DNA of 64,000 nt from NCBI RefSeq assembly GCF_900109195.1, contig NZ_FNZG01000003.1, positions 642,234 through 706,233 of the forward strand. Direction: 5' to 3'. Below the pieces are notes generated by a model. That model did not search any database. It was not told where the DNA came from and saw only the letters and a list, made by a program, of their open reading frames with translations. This document shows positions 26,226 through 36,724 of this stretch, one piece after another. The position numbers and the translations under genes are program-made. Positions within the stretch are counted from its first letter, which is position 1, and every line of letters begins with the position of its first letter. The DNA is from Pseudooceanicola nitratireducens. Lineage in GTDB: Bacteria; Pseudomonadota; Alphaproteobacteria; Rhodobacterales; Rhodobacteraceae.

Positions 26226-26942
26226 ATGTTCAAAAAAATCTCAATTGGCATCCTTGCCGCTTCTTTCCTTTCCGCCCCCGCAATCGCAGCCCCCTTCACC
26301 TATTTCGCCGAGGACTTGACCCCCGGCAACACCGTCACGGCAACTGTTGAAGCCAAACGGAACCAGTTCCTCGGGGCTCTTTCCGGCGGTGTCGGGACCG
26401 AAGACTTCGAAAGCTTTTCAGATGGCACCAACAACCCCGCCCTGTCCTTCACCGGCAGCAGCGGTGCAATCACTGCAACTCTAAGTGGGTCCGGTGAGGT
26501 TGAAGGTAACCTGCCGTCCGCAGGTCGTTTTGCGACATCCGGAAGCAAGATCTATGAAACTGGCGGCGGCGGAGACTTCTCGATCTCCTTCTCCACCGCC
26601 ATTTCTGCCTTTGGCTTCTACGGCACTGACATCGGTGACATCGGCAATCAGCTGACCCTGCGCCTGACCAAGTCGGGCGGTGGCATCGTCGACCTCGCCG
26701 TCGGCAATGGTGACAGCAACGGGTCGCTGCTGTTCTTCGGCTTCATCGATACGACCGACAGCTATTCGATGATTCAGTTCCTGAACAATCCGGGTTCTGG
26801 CGACGTCTTCGGTTTCGACGACATGACCATCGGTGACGTTGGCCAGATCGTGAACCCGCCGGCGGTTCCGCTGCCTGCGGGCGGTCTGCTGCTGATCTCG
26901 GCCCTGGGTGGCATTGCTGTGGCCCGCCGCCGCAAGTCGTAA
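26226..26942 (+). CDS. VPLPA-CTERM sorting-signal secreted protein, second paralogue
   Basis: 238 residues, closely related to the upstream protein over the whole length: signal peptide MFKKISIGILAASFLSAPAI, then 'TYFAEDL', 'EDFESFSDGTNNPALSFTG', 'SAFGFYGTDIGDIGNQ', 'FGFDDMTIGDV' and a terminal 'VPLPAG' plus hydrophobic helix plus 'ARRRKS'. I prefer the ATG at 26226 because it aligns with the paralogue's start and GGAT sits 7 bases upstream; in-frame ATGs at 26214 and 26220 are alternatives. It has its own AT-rich promoter region and its own terminator. Codon use is slightly less GC-biased than in the first copy. Confidence 0.85.
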   Translation: MFKKISIGILAASFLSAPAIAAPFTYFAEDLTPGNTVTATVEAKRNQFLGALSGGVGTEDFESFSDGTNNPALSFTGSSGAITATLSGSGEVEGNLPSAGRFATSGSKIYETGGGGDFSISFSTAISAFGFYGTDIGDIGNQLTLRLTKSGGGIVDLAVGNGDSNGSLLFFGFIDTTDSYSMIQFLNNPGSGDVFGFDDMTIGDVGQIVNPPAVPLPAGGLLLISALGGIAVARRRKS

Positions 26943-26976
26943 CCCGGACGTCTCGGGACGGAACAAACACCCTTGC

Positions 26977-27004
26977 GAAGGCCCGGCCAAGTTGCCGGGC
27001 CTTC
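26977..27004 (+). terminator. Rho-independent terminator after the second VPLPA-CTERM gene
   Basis: GAAGGCCCGGC and GCCGGGCCTTC form an 11-bp stem around CAAGTT. The T-tract is short. It is 34 bases after the stop. Confidence 0.7.
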
Positions 27005-27110
27005 CTGCGTCCCTGCCCCTGCTCCGGCAACAACGCCGCCAAGTGCAGGGCATCTTTCATCTCGGCAACCGCTCCCCTATATCTGCGCCAAAGCTGCCAG
27101 AGGGAATGAC

Positions 27111-28052
27111 ATGTCCGACACCCGCCACACCCGCGTCCTGATCATCGGTTCCGGCCCCGCCGGCTATACCGCCGGTGTCTATGCCAGCCGCGCCATGCTG
27201 AACCCGATCCTTGTCCAGGGGATCGAACCGGGTGGCCAGCTGACCACCACCACCGAGGTCGAGAACTGGCCCGGCGACACCGAGGTTCAGGGCCCCGATC
27301 TGATGGTCCGGATGGAGGCCCACGCCAAGGCCATGGGCTGCGAGATCATCGGCGACATCATTTCCGACCTCGACCTGTCGAAACGTCCCTTCACCGCCAA
27401 GGGCGACAGCGGCACCATCTACACTGCCGATGCGGTCATCCTGGCCACCGGTGCCCGTGCCAAGTGGCTGGGTCTGGACAGCGAAGAGGCCTACAAGGGC
27501 TTTGGCGTCTCGGCCTGTGCGACCTGTGACGGCTTCTTCTATCGCGGCCAGGAGATCGTCGTGATCGGCGGTGGCAACACCGCCGTGGAAGAGGCGCTGT
27601 TCCTGACCAACTTCGCCTCGAAGGTGACGCTGGTTCACCGTCGTGGCGAACTGCGGGCCGAGAAGATTCTGATCGACCGCCTGATGAAGAACCCCAAGAT
27701 CGAACCGCTGTGGCATCACGTCCTCGAAGAGGTCGTGGGCGAGGACAGCCCCAAGGGTGTCACCGGCATCAAGGTCAAGCACGTCGACAGCGGCGAGGTC
27801 TCGGAAATCCCGGCCAAGGGCGTGTTCGTCGCTATCGGCCACGCCCCGGCCAGCGAGCTCGTAAAGGACCAGCTGGAGTTGCACCACGGCGGCTATGTCA
27901 AGGTAACCCCCGGCACGACCGAAACCAGCGTGCCCGGCGTCTTTGCCGCCGGCGACCTGACCGACCACAAATACCGCCAGGCCGTGACCTCGGCCGGGAT
28001 GGGCTGCATGGCCGCGCTGGACGCCGAACGCTGGCTGGCCGAGCAGGAGTGA
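27111..28052 (+). CDS. trxB: Thioredoxin-disulfide reductase
   Basis: 313 residues, FAD- and NADPH-dependent reduction of thioredoxin in the cytosol. The FAD-binding motif is '[19 protein letters not shown]', the redox-active disulfide is CATC in '[13 protein letters not shown]', the NADPH motif is '[16 protein letters not shown]', and the second FAD contact is '[15 protein letters not shown]'. The length is normal. An AGGGA site precedes the ATG at 27111. It is monocistronic, ended by a hairpin 38 bases after the stop. Confidence 0.97.
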   Translation: MSDTRHTRVLIIGSGPAGYTAGVYASRAMLNPILVQGIEPGGQLTTTTEVENWPGDTEVQGPDLMVRMEAHAKAMGCEIIGDIISDLDLSKRPFTAKGDSGTIYTADAVILATGARAKWLGLDSEEAYKGFGVSACATCDGFFYRGQEIVVIGGGNTAVEEALFLTNFASKVTLVHRRGELRAEKILIDRLMKNPKIEPLWHHVLEEVVGEDSPKGVTGIKVKHVDSGEVSEIPAKGVFVAIGHAPASELVKDQLELHHGGYVKVTPGTTETSVPGVFAAGDLTDHKYRQAVTSAGMGCMAALDAERWLAEQE

Positions 28053-28090
28053 TCTGACCTCCGGGGCATCGCGCCCCAGTTTGAGAATAC

Positions 28091-28118
28091 AAAGGGGCGG
28101 GCCATGGGTCCGCCCTTT
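28091..28118 (+). terminator. Hairpin terminator after trxB
   Basis: An AAAGGGGCGG arm and a CCGCCCTTT arm form a stem with one bulged base. A short T-tract closes the second arm. Confidence 0.6.
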
Positions 28119-28218
28119 GATCATTCCGGGTGCCCTGCGCCGCCCGGCACGCAGGGCTTCCCCCCCGCCCCCGCCGCCTGTAGCCTGCCGCCAAAGGCGC
28201 GGACAGGGAGCAGTTGGA

Positions 28219-29952
28219 ATGACGTCACCGGGCACTGCGGGATGGGTTTCGGCCCTGAAACACGGGATCAACGGGCATGTCGCCCGCAGCTTCGTGGCCC
28301 GGCTTGTCCTGATCCTGACCTGTCTGCTGATCCTGCCCCACCCCGCCACGGCGCAATCCCCCCGCACGGCCATGCCGAAATCCCTGACCGTGGATGTGCA
28401 GATCCGCGACGGCGGCATCCGCCTGATCTGGCCCACGGCCAAGCCGCGCTTTGTCGGCAACGTGGAAATCAGCCGCCGTCCCTTGGGCGCGACGGACCTG
28501 GAGAGTTGGGAGGTTATCGCCCCCCAGGCCGGCACCGTCATGGCCTATCTCGACGCGGGGGCCGCGCCCGGCACGCCCTGGGAATACCGCGTGCGCCGCA
28601 TCGGGCGTGAGGTCGTTGACCAGGGCTATGTCGCCGCCGGGATCGACCTGCCCGCGATCGAAGATCGTGGCACCGCGCTGATGATCGTGGACGACACCAT
28701 TGCCGAACCGCTTGCCCCCGAACTTGAAAGGTTCCGCAATGATCTGATCGGCGACGGCTGGCAGGTGACCCGGATTGACGCGCCCTCGATGCGGGATATC
28801 ACCAAGAACCCGGCCCAAGTCCGCCAAAGGGCCGATGCGCTGAAATCGCAGATCATCCGCGCCCGGATCGACCACACCACGGGCGATTTCACCATCATCC
28901 TGATCGGCAATCTTCCCCTTGTGCGCAGCGGCCAGATCGCGCCCGACGGTCACCAGGCCCGCGCCTTCGGGACCGACCTGTATTATGCCGACATCGGCGG
29001 GCGCTGGCCGGTGAAGCCGGACGGGGACCTGCTGCCCTCGATCCTGCCGGACGGAAAGATCGAGATGTCGATCGGCAGGATCGATTTACACAACGTCGGC
29101 CCCGAGGGATCGGTTCCCGAGATCGAGATGCTGCGCCGCTATTTCGATCGCAACCACGCCTGGCGGCACGGGCTTTGGGGTGACCTGCGCCGCGCCTATG
29201 CCGGTGCGCGCGGGCATCTGATGGTCGAGGCAGCGGGGCTGACCAATATCGTCGGGGCCCAGGCGCTGGACGCGCGCGGCCACAATGAAACCACCGATCC
29301 GCAGCGCTGGCTGTTCGGGGTCGATTTCGGCAAGGCCCAGAGCAAGGCCTATTTCGAACAGCCGGTCGAGGCCCCGGTCTTCGCGATGAACTTCGGGTCG
29401 CACAAGCTGGCGATCGACCGGCCAGGCAACCAGATGGCGGCGATGCTGGCCCATCCCAACCAGACGCTTGCCGTGGCCTGGGGCGCGCGGCCCGCCTGGC
29501 GGCTGCATGGCATGGCCGTGGGCGAAACCATCGGCCAGGCGCAGCTGCGCACGGTCAACAACGGCCCCCGCCCCGGCGAAGGGATCGAAAGCATCGATTA
29601 CCTGCCCACGGGGCCCTACCTGTTTGTTTATCCGATCTGGGGCAACCTGCTGGGCGATCCGACGCTGCACGCCTTCCCGGCCCTGCCGCCATCTGACTTT
29701 GCCCGCCGCGACACCGATCATGGCGCAAAGCTGACCTGGACCGTCAGCCGCGAGCCCGGCGCGCGCTATCGGCTGTACCGGGCGACGGGCGACGCCCCCT
29801 TCACCCGCATTGGTCCCGAGGCGATCGAGGGCAACAGCTTTACCGATCCCGAGCCCCCCGAAGGCGCGCGCTACATGATTCGTGCGCTGGTCGACAAAAC
29901 AGCCAATGCGGCGACCTTCCAGACATTGTCCACGGGAATTATGACCAACTAA
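28219..29952 (+). CDS. Exported protein with C25 (gingipain-like) and fibronectin-III-like parts
   Basis: 577 residues. A long N-terminal region with a hydrophobic segment ('LVLILTCLLILPHPATAQ', ending in an A-x-A cleavage site near residue 45) indicates export. Residues about 54-140 look like a fibronectin-III-type beta domain ('WEYRVRRIG'). The central part includes 'TALMIVDDTIAEPLAPELER' and 'DGWQV', and later 'HGMAVGETIGQAQL', which resemble the beginning and end of peptidase C25 catalytic domains. The C-terminal 80 residues are another beta sandwich ('RYRLYRATGDAPFTRIG'). I cannot identify the catalytic His-Cys pair with confidence, so proteolytic activity is uncertain. The ATG at 28219 has an AGGGAG site. 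It stands alone. Confidence 0.6.
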   Translation: MTSPGTAGWVSALKHGINGHVARSFVARLVLILTCLLILPHPATAQSPRTAMPKSLTVDVQIRDGGIRLIWPTAKPRFVGNVEISRRPLGATDLESWEVIAPQAGTVMAYLDAGAAPGTPWEYRVRRIGREVVDQGYVAAGIDLPAIEDRGTALMIVDDTIAEPLAPELERFRNDLIGDGWQVTRIDAPSMRDITKNPAQVRQRADALKSQIIRARIDHTTGDFTIILIGNLPLVRSGQIAPDGHQARAFGTDLYYADIGGRWPVKPDGDLLPSILPDGKIEMSIGRIDLHNVGPEGSVPEIEMLRRYFDRNHAWRHGLWGDLRRAYAGARGHLMVEAAGLTNIVGAQALDARGHNETTDPQRWLFGVDFGKAQSKAYFEQPVEAPVFAMNFGSHKLAIDRPGNQMAAMLAHPNQTLAVAWGARPAWRLHGMAVGETIGQAQLRTVNNGPRPGEGIESIDYLPTGPYLFVYPIWGNLLGDPTLHAFPALPPSDFARRDTDHGAKLTWTVSREPGARYRLYRATGDAPFTRIGPEAIEGNSFTDPEPPEGARYMIRALVDKTANAATFQTLSTGIMTN

Positions 29953-30169
29953 GGCAGCCCCCGGTGCCAGGGTCGAAACAATTTCCCGGCCACCCCGGCA
30001 TTCTTGAACCGAATTCGCCAATCGGGGGAAATTAGCATCAAATCGGCCCTTATTGTGCCGCATTGATCGTCCATCGCTTGCCATCACATTAACCGCGGGA
30101 CTATCCAGCCCCCAAACGCGACCGCGCGTGCCACCCGAACGACGATATTTTCAGACCGAGAGTTATCCG

Positions 30170-31885
<1,716 letters not shown>

Positions 31886-31902
31886 TCGCACCATGACCCA
31901 AT

Positions 31903-31934
31903 AAAAAGGCCCGGAGCATCCTCCGGGCCTTTTT
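31903..31934 (+). terminator. Strong Rho-independent terminator after sat-cysC
   Basis: AAAAAGGCCCGGAG and CTCCGGGCCTTTTT form a perfect 14-bp stem with a four-base loop. The flanking A and T runs make it suitable for either direction; the convergent map gene ends 48 bases further on. Confidence 0.9.
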
Positions 31935-31981
31935 CGTTCCATTGTCGTCTTCATGCCATGTCTTCGGGACGGGGCGCACCC

Positions 31982-32677
31982 CTAGCCGGGCAGCGTCACC
32001 ACGATGGCCCCGCGATCCGTGGCCACGACCGTATGTTCATACTGCACGACCGGGGCCGCAGGCTGGGCGAACAGCGTCCAGCCATCATCGCCCTCATCCG
32101 CCCAGAGCCCGCCAAGCGACAGGAAGGGTTCGACCGTCAGCACCAGCCCGCGGTTGATCCGCCGCCGGTCACCGCGCGTCGGCCAGGTCGGGATCTCGCC
32201 CGGCTCTTCGTGCAGGGACCGACCGACCCCATGGCTCGCCAGATTGCGGATCAGCGTATAGCCGCCCTTTTCGGCGAATTTACCAACCGCCTTGCCGATC
32301 CCCACCAGGGGCCGGTCGCTGGCGACCTGGGAAATCCCGATCTGGCAGGCACGTCGCCCGTCGCGGCACAGTTTCTCCAGGCGCGGCTTGACCGGCCCGA
32401 CCCGGAAGGTGGCCCCGGTGTCGGCAAAGAACCCGTCCTTGCTGGCGGACACGTCGATGTTCACCAGATCGCCCGCCCGGATCACGCGGGGGCCGGGGAT
32501 GCCGTGGGCGATTTCCTCGTTGACGCTGATGCAGGTCGCACCAGGAAAATCATAGATCTCCTGCGGGGCGGATACGGCCCCTTCCCTTTCAAGGAAACGC
32601 GCACCGATCTGGTCCAGCTCGGCAGTGGTCATGCCCGGCTCCATCGCGTCTTTCATCGCCTGAACCGTGTTGGCCAC
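31982..32677 (-). CDS. map: Type I methionine aminopeptidase with a damaged 5' end
   Basis: The intact frame from a GTG at 32677 gives 231 residues with all metal and catalytic residues: His in 'EEIAHGIPG', two Asp in 'NIDVSASKDGFFADTG', His in 'ASHGVGRSLHEEP', and Glu in 'TVEPF' and 'YEHTVVAT'. The family's first about 19 residues (expected M-TITKEDELEG-LR) are present upstream in another frame. An extra G in the run at 32700-32703 shifts the frame, and the codon at the expected start (32732-32730) is ATT, preceded by a good GAGGG site. So the gene is frameshifted, mis-sequenced or started at an unusual site. It follows the aspartoacylase-like gene, whose stop overlaps the expected ribosome site. 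Confidence 0.8.
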   Translation of the reverse strand: MANTVQAMKDAMEPGMTTAELDQIGARFLEREGAVSAPQEIYDFPGATCISVNEEIAHGIPGPRVIRAGDLVNIDVSASKDGFFADTGATFRVGPVKPRLEKLCRDGRRACQIGISQVASDRPLVGIGKAVGKFAEKGGYTLIRNLASHGVGRSLHEEPGEIPTWPTRGDRRRINRGLVLTVEPFLSLGGLWADEGDDGWTLFAQPAAPVVQYEHTVVATDRGAIVVTLPG

Positions 32678-32743
32678 GATGCGGCCGATGACGCGCAGGC
32701 CCTCCAGCTCGTCTTCCTTTGTGATGGTAATGGCAGAATGCCC

Positions 32744-33823
32744 TCAGATGATTTCGTCTTCGTCGAATAGCGGATCGCGCGACAGATGCTGGGCGATCTC
32801 GTCCAGAACGACATTCTCGGTCACGGGGCGTTCGATCTGGGCAATGTGGAAGACCGCATCGCCTTCGTTCACCACCGGCATGACCGCATGGCCGATGACC
32901 AGCCCGTCGACACCGGCGCGCAGCTCGGCCTCTTCGCCTCCGAAGGGGTTGGCGACGCGGGCCAGAAGATCGCCTTCCGACACGATGTCGCCGTCCTTGC
33001 GATAGGTGGTCAGGATCCCGCCAATCGGGGCGCGTTCCCACAGGCTGCGTCGGGCCAGAAGCGGCGCACGCGGTCTGCGCGTCGGTGGTTTCGCCGGTGT
33101 GTTGGCTGGGGCCTTTGTCTGCCCGCGCACGCCCAGCATGCCGCGATGGCGCAGCACCTTCAGGATCCCCGCCACCCCGATCTTGACCGAGGCGTCATCG
33201 ACCCGCAGCCCCTCTCCGGCTTCATAAAGCAGCGTCTCGACCCCGCGCTTGCGCGCCTCGGCCCGCAGCGAACCGGACCTCTCGGTCGAGGGGATGATGA
33301 CCGGGGCCCCGAAGACCCGCGCCAGCTCCATCAGGCCGGTGTCGTCGGGGCTGACCCGCGTCTGCGGCAGGTTGGTGCGGTTCACGGCCGCCGAATGCAG
33401 ATCGATGCCGAAATCGCAGCGCAGCACCACGTCATGCAGGAACAGATGCGCCAACCTTGCGGCCAGCGATCCGCCTTCGCTTCCCGGGAAGGACCGGTTC
33501 AGGTCGCGCCGGTCGGGCAGATACCGGGACCGGTTGAGAAAGCCGAAGGTATTCACGATCGGCACCACCAGAAGCGTGCCCTTCAGACCCCGCAGCGCCT
33601 TCTGCCCCAGCAGACGGCGCGCGACCTCGACCCCGTTGACCTCGTCTCCGTGGATCGCGGCGCTGACAAAGGCGGTCGGGCCTTCGGTCCGGCCATGCAC
33701 GACGATCACCCGCAGGTTCACCGGCGTGTGGTCAGGCAGCACCGAAACCGGCAGATCGACCGAGGCCGTCTGCCCCGGTGCAACCTCGATCCCGTTGATC
33801 TGGAACGCGGCCCTGCGGACCAT
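32744..33823 (-). CDS. Succinylglutamate desuccinylase/aspartoacylase family protein
   Basis: 359 residues, zinc-dependent M14-type hydrolase. Zinc ligands are in 'AAIHGDEVNGVEV' (His and Glu) and 'DFGIDLHSAAVNRTN' (His). 'RRDLNRSFPG' is the substrate-binding block. The C-terminal 90 residues are a beta domain ('GGILTTYRKDGDIVSEGDLL') common in longer members. The exact acyl substrate is unknown; family members deacylate N-acyl amino acids or related compounds. It is directly upstream of the map gene on the same strand and probably co-transcribed. Confidence 0.88.
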   Translation of the reverse strand: MVRRAAFQINGIEVAPGQTASVDLPVSVLPDHTPVNLRVIVVHGRTEGPTAFVSAAIHGDEVNGVEVARRLLGQKALRGLKGTLLVVPIVNTFGFLNRSRYLPDRRDLNRSFPGSEGGSLAARLAHLFLHDVVLRCDFGIDLHSAAVNRTNLPQTRVSPDDTGLMELARVFGAPVIIPSTERSGSLRAEARKRGVETLLYEAGEGLRVDDASVKIGVAGILKVLRHRGMLGVRGQTKAPANTPAKPPTRRPRAPLLARRSLWERAPIGGILTTYRKDGDIVSEGDLLARVANPFGGEEAELRAGVDGLVIGHAVMPVVNEGDAVFHIAQIERPVTENVVLDEIAQHLSRDPLFDEDEII

Positions 33824-33897
33824 TCAGCGCCCCCGCCCTTCGGCGGCCCCAAGGCGCACTGCGCCGGATTGGCCGGACCACAGCTCCAGACACATCA

Positions 33898-34122
33898 TCA
33901 ATGCACAGGCACCGGGGCCAGGTCGTTTTGCCGCGCCAGCACGAAGGCCATGCTGCGGTCCTTGACCAGCGCCAGTCTTTCACCGCTGGCATCATGCACC
34001 GCATAAAGGTGGTCCAGACCCTCGGCCTGTTCCTGCACATCCTCGGGCAGATCGGCAACATTCACCGACCGCACGTAAACGATGCGTTCCTGGTCGGTGT
34101 CGAATTCATAAGTGGCGTCCAT
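33898..34122 (-). CDS. DUF1150 family protein
   Basis: 74 residues, starting MDATYEFDTDQERIVYVRSV; the core 'DLPEDVQEQAEGLDHLYAVH' followed by 'GERLALV' is typical of DUF1150. In alphaproteobacteria this small protein is regularly encoded immediately after a small heat-shock protein gene, as here with only 3 bases between. Its function is unknown; co-regulation with the heat-shock gene is likely. Confidence 0.88.
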   Translation of the reverse strand: MDATYEFDTDQERIVYVRSVNVADLPEDVQEQAEGLDHLYAVHDASGERLALVKDRSMAFVLARQNDLAPVPVH

Positions 34123-34125
34123 GAC

Positions 34126-34539
34126 TTACCCTTTCTTGATGGCGATCGTCTGCACGACATTCTCGGGCTCCACCCGGGTCAGGTCGACATGCAGCAATCC
34201 GTTCTCCATGATCGCGTCGCCCACCTCGACACCGTCGGCCAGTACGAAACTGCGCTGAAACTGTCGGGCGGCAATACCGCGATGCAGGAAATGGCGTCCC
34301 TCGCCGTCGTCACTCTGTCGGCCTCGGATGACCAGCTGGCTGTCCTCAAGCGTGATCGCCAGGTCTTCCTCGCGGAATCCGGCCACCGCCAGCGTGATCC
34401 GATAGGACCGCGCGCTCGTCTGTTCGATGTTGAACGGAGGATAGCCGTCATTCCCGGCCTTCGCCGAACGTTCCAGCAGCCGTTCCAGCTGCTCGAACCC
34501 CAGCATGTAGGGGTGTGCCCCCAGGGTCATTTTCGTCAT
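34126..34539 (-). CDS. Hsp20/IbpA-type small heat-shock protein
   Basis: 137 residues. The alpha-crystallin domain spans about 34-130: 'YPPFNIEQTSARSYRITLAV', 'GFREEDLAITLEDSQLVIRG' and 'FLHRGIAARQFQRSFVLADG'. It is an ATP-independent chaperone that holds unfolding proteins. The first residues MTKMTLGAHPYMLGFEQLER are typical of alphaproteobacterial IbpA-like proteins. A sigma-32-like promoter lies 62 bases upstream. It heads a two-gene unit with DUF1150. Confidence 0.93.
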   Translation of the reverse strand: MTKMTLGAHPYMLGFEQLERLLERSAKAGNDGYPPFNIEQTSARSYRITLAVAGFREEDLAITLEDSQLVIRGRQSDDGEGRHFLHRGIAARQFQRSFVLADGVEVGDAIMENGLLHVDLTRVEPENVVQTIAIKKG

Positions 34540-34600
34540 GACACGTCCTTGGTCTTTAAGCGACAGTCTGGCAGGGCCCCGTTTCGGCGACCCATGGGTT

Positions 34601-34631
34601 GAATATGGTCAGCCCGCCCGCCCCTTGCAAG
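34601..34631 (-). promoter_or_regulatory. Candidate heat-shock (sigma-32) promoter of hsp20
   Basis: On the minus strand CTTGCAA at 34631-34625 is followed by CCATATTC at 34608-34601. These resemble the -35 (CTTG-type) and -10 (CCATAT-type) elements of RpoH promoters in alphaproteobacteria. An rpoH gene is present at 59150-60028 in this window. The spacing is slightly long. Confidence 0.4.
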
Positions 34632-34692
34632 GGCTTTGCGGCACCTGGGGAAAGTGTCTATGATCAAGGCACTGCTGCCCGAGGGGATGCCA

Positions 34693-34917
34693 ATGAACAT
34701 GCGCGACGATATCTCGATGAAAACGGACGATGTCCTCAAGGTCGAGCTCGAGGTCTTCCGTCGCGAACATTCCGACCTCGATGAGGCGATCCGCGCCCTC
34801 CAGGACCGCGGCACCTCGGATCAGCTGACGCTGCAACGCCTGAAAAAGCAGAAACTCCTGCTCAAGGACCGCATCGCCCTGATCGAGGACCGCCTGACCC
34901 CCGACATCATCGCCTGA
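34693..34917 (+). CDS. YdcH family (DUF465) protein
   Basis: 74 residues, starting MNMRDDISMKTDDVLKVELE. Almost entirely helical with heptad-like leucines and charges ('LKKQKLLLKDRIALIEDRL'), matching the short coiled-coil DUF465 (YdcH) family. GAGGGG lies 7 bases before the ATG at 34693; a TTG at 34636 would extend it without support. The function is unknown. It is divergent from hsp20. Confidence 0.85.
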   Translation: MNMRDDISMKTDDVLKVELEVFRREHSDLDEAIRALQDRGTSDQLTLQRLKKQKLLLKDRIALIEDRLTPDIIA

Positions 34918-34970
34918 CCCTCGCGCCCCACTCCACACCCTACGCTTTCTTAACAACCGCCCGCTCCCAT

Positions 34971-34996
34971 CCTCTTGCCAGAAATATCCCGGGGGA
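34971..34996 (+). repeat. Dispersed motif copy 1 (CTTGC..AAATA element)
   Basis: The sequence reads CTCTTGCCAGAAATATCCC followed by a G-run. Two related copies occur at 53371 and 57742, all intergenic. Adjacent to it is a perfect 10-bp hairpin, GTGAGGGGGC (34999-35008) with GCCCCCTCAC (35012-35021), just upstream of purE. Confidence 0.6.
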
Positions 34997-35125
34997 GTGT
35001 GAGGGGGCAGCGCCCCCTCACCCCCCGCTTGAACAATTGCACCTTCCGCGCAACCGCTTATAACGCGGGGATCGAAGACCGGGCCCGACCGCAGGGCCGC
35101 TTTCCGCCAACGACCGGGGACGAAG

Positions 35126-35614
35126 ATGAGCGATATCAAGGTTGGGATCATCATGGGCAGCCAGTCCGACTGGCCGACGATGAAGGAAGCCGCCAGTATT
35201 CTGGACGAGCTGGGCATCGCCTACGAGGCAAAAATCGTCTCGGCGCATCGCACCCCGGACCGGCTCTGGTCCTATGGCAAGACGGCCGCGGAACGGGGCC
35301 TGCACGTGATCATCGCGGGGGCCGGCGGCGCGGCGCATCTGCCCGGCATGATGGCGTCGAAGACCCGCGTGCCGGTGATCGGCGTGCCGGTCCAGACCCG
35401 CGCGCTGTCGGGCGTCGACAGCCTTTATTCCATCGTCCAGATGCCGAAGGGCTTCCCCGTGGCGACCATGGCGATCGGATCCGCCGGGGCCGCCAATGCG
35501 GGTCTGATGGCCGCCGGGATCCTCGCCATTAGCGATGCCGATCTGGCCGCCCGCCTCGACACTTGGCGCGAGGCGCTCTCGGCCTCCATTCCCGATGAGC
35601 CGACCGATGCGTAA
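35126..35614 (+). CDS. purE: N5-carboxyaminoimidazole ribonucleotide mutase
   Basis: 162 residues, class I PurE, which converts N5-CAIR to CAIR in purine biosynthesis. '[16 protein letters not shown]' binds the nucleotide phosphate and 'SAHRTPDRL' holds the catalytic His. '[12 protein letters not shown]' and '[17 protein letters not shown]' are the other core blocks. The length is normal. Its 3' end overlaps the purK start by 8 bases. Confidence 0.97.
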   Translation: MSDIKVGIIMGSQSDWPTMKEAASILDELGIAYEAKIVSAHRTPDRLWSYGKTAAERGLHVIIAGAGGAAHLPGMMASKTRVPVIGVPVQTRALSGVDSLYSIVQMPKGFPVATMAIGSAGAANAGLMAAGILAISDADLAARLDTWREALSASIPDEPTDA

Positions 35615-36680
35615 GACACCCGACATGCTCCCGACCGGATCGACCATCGGTATCCTGGGCGGCGGCCAGCTGGGCCGGATGCTCTCGGTCGCGGCTTCGC
35701 GCCTTGGCTTCAAGACCTGCATTTTTGAGCCGGGCGGCGATTGCCCAGCTTCTCACGTCGCGAATTACCATTTCCAGGCCGAGTATGACGACGTCGAGGC
35801 GCTGAAGAAATTCGCGGCCTCCGTCGATGTCATCACCTACGAGTTCGAGAACATCCCGACATCGGCGCTGGATATTCTGGAAAACATCCGCCCCATCCGC
35901 CCCGGCCGCGAGGCGCTGCGCGTGTCCCAGGACCGGATGACGGAAAAGGATTTCCTGACGGGCCTCGGCCTGAAGACCGCGCCTTATGCCGACATCCCCG
36001 ATGCTGCCGCCCTGAGTGCCGCGCTGGACAGCATCGGTGCCCCCGCGATCCTCAAGACCCGGCGCTTCGGCTATGACGGCAAGGGCCAGGCGCGGATCAA
36101 GGCGGCCTCGGACGCGGATCAGGCGCTGGCCGACATGAAGGGCGCGCCCTCGATCCTGGAAGGCTTCGTCGATTTCACCTCCGAGGTCTCGATCATCGCG
36201 GCCCGTGGCCTGGACGGATCGGTCGCCTGCTATGACCCCGGTGAGAACGTGCACCGCGACGGCATCCTGCATACGACGACCGTGCCCGCCACCCTGCCCG
36301 CCTCGGCCCGCACCGATGCTGTGCTACTGGCGGCCAAAATCTTGAATGCGCTGGACTATGTCGGTGTCATGGGGGTCGAGCTTTTCGTCACCCCCCAGGG
36401 CCTGATCGTGAACGAGATCGCCCCGCGCGTGCACAATTCCGGCCACTGGACCCAGAACGGCTGTGTCGTGGACCAGTTCGAACAGCACATCCGCGCGGTG
36501 GCCGGCTGGCCTTTGGGCGACGGCACGCGCCACGCCGACGTGGTCATGGAGAACCTGATCGGCGACGACATGTCCCGCGTGCCGGCCCTGGCACAAGAAC
36601 CGGGCGTCGCCCTGCACCTATACGGCAAGGCCGAGGTCAAGGCCGGTCGGAAGATGGGGCATGTGAACAGGGTTGGGTGA
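35607..36680 (+). CDS. purK: N5-carboxyaminoimidazole ribonucleotide synthase
   Basis: 357 residues, ATP-grasp enzyme forming N5-CAIR from AIR, bicarbonate and ATP. The N-terminal Rossmann-like '[18 protein letters not shown]' is followed by ATP-grasp blocks '[14 protein letters not shown]' and '[15 protein letters not shown]'. The start used (35607) overlaps purE; in-frame ATGs at 35595 and 35625 are alternatives. The C-terminus 'KMGHVNRVG' appears complete. An AT-richer insert begins directly after the stop. Confidence 0.95.
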   Translation: MRKTPDMLPTGSTIGILGGGQLGRMLSVAASRLGFKTCIFEPGGDCPASHVANYHFQAEYDDVEALKKFAASVDVITYEFENIPTSALDILENIRPIRPGREALRVSQDRMTEKDFLTGLGLKTAPYADIPDAAALSAALDSIGAPAILKTRRFGYDGKGQARIKAASDADQALADMKGAPSILEGFVDFTSEVSIIAARGLDGSVACYDPGENVHRDGILHTTTVPATLPASARTDAVLLAAKILNALDYVGVMGVELFVTPQGLIVNEIAPRVHNSGHWTQNGCVVDQFEQHIRAVAGWPLGDGTRHADVVMENLIGDDMSRVPALAQEPGVALHLYGKAEVKAGRKMGHVNRVG

Positions 36681-36724
36681 GGTCCGCACATGGCAGTCAG
36701 GCGATAGTTACCCTTGAGAACCAT

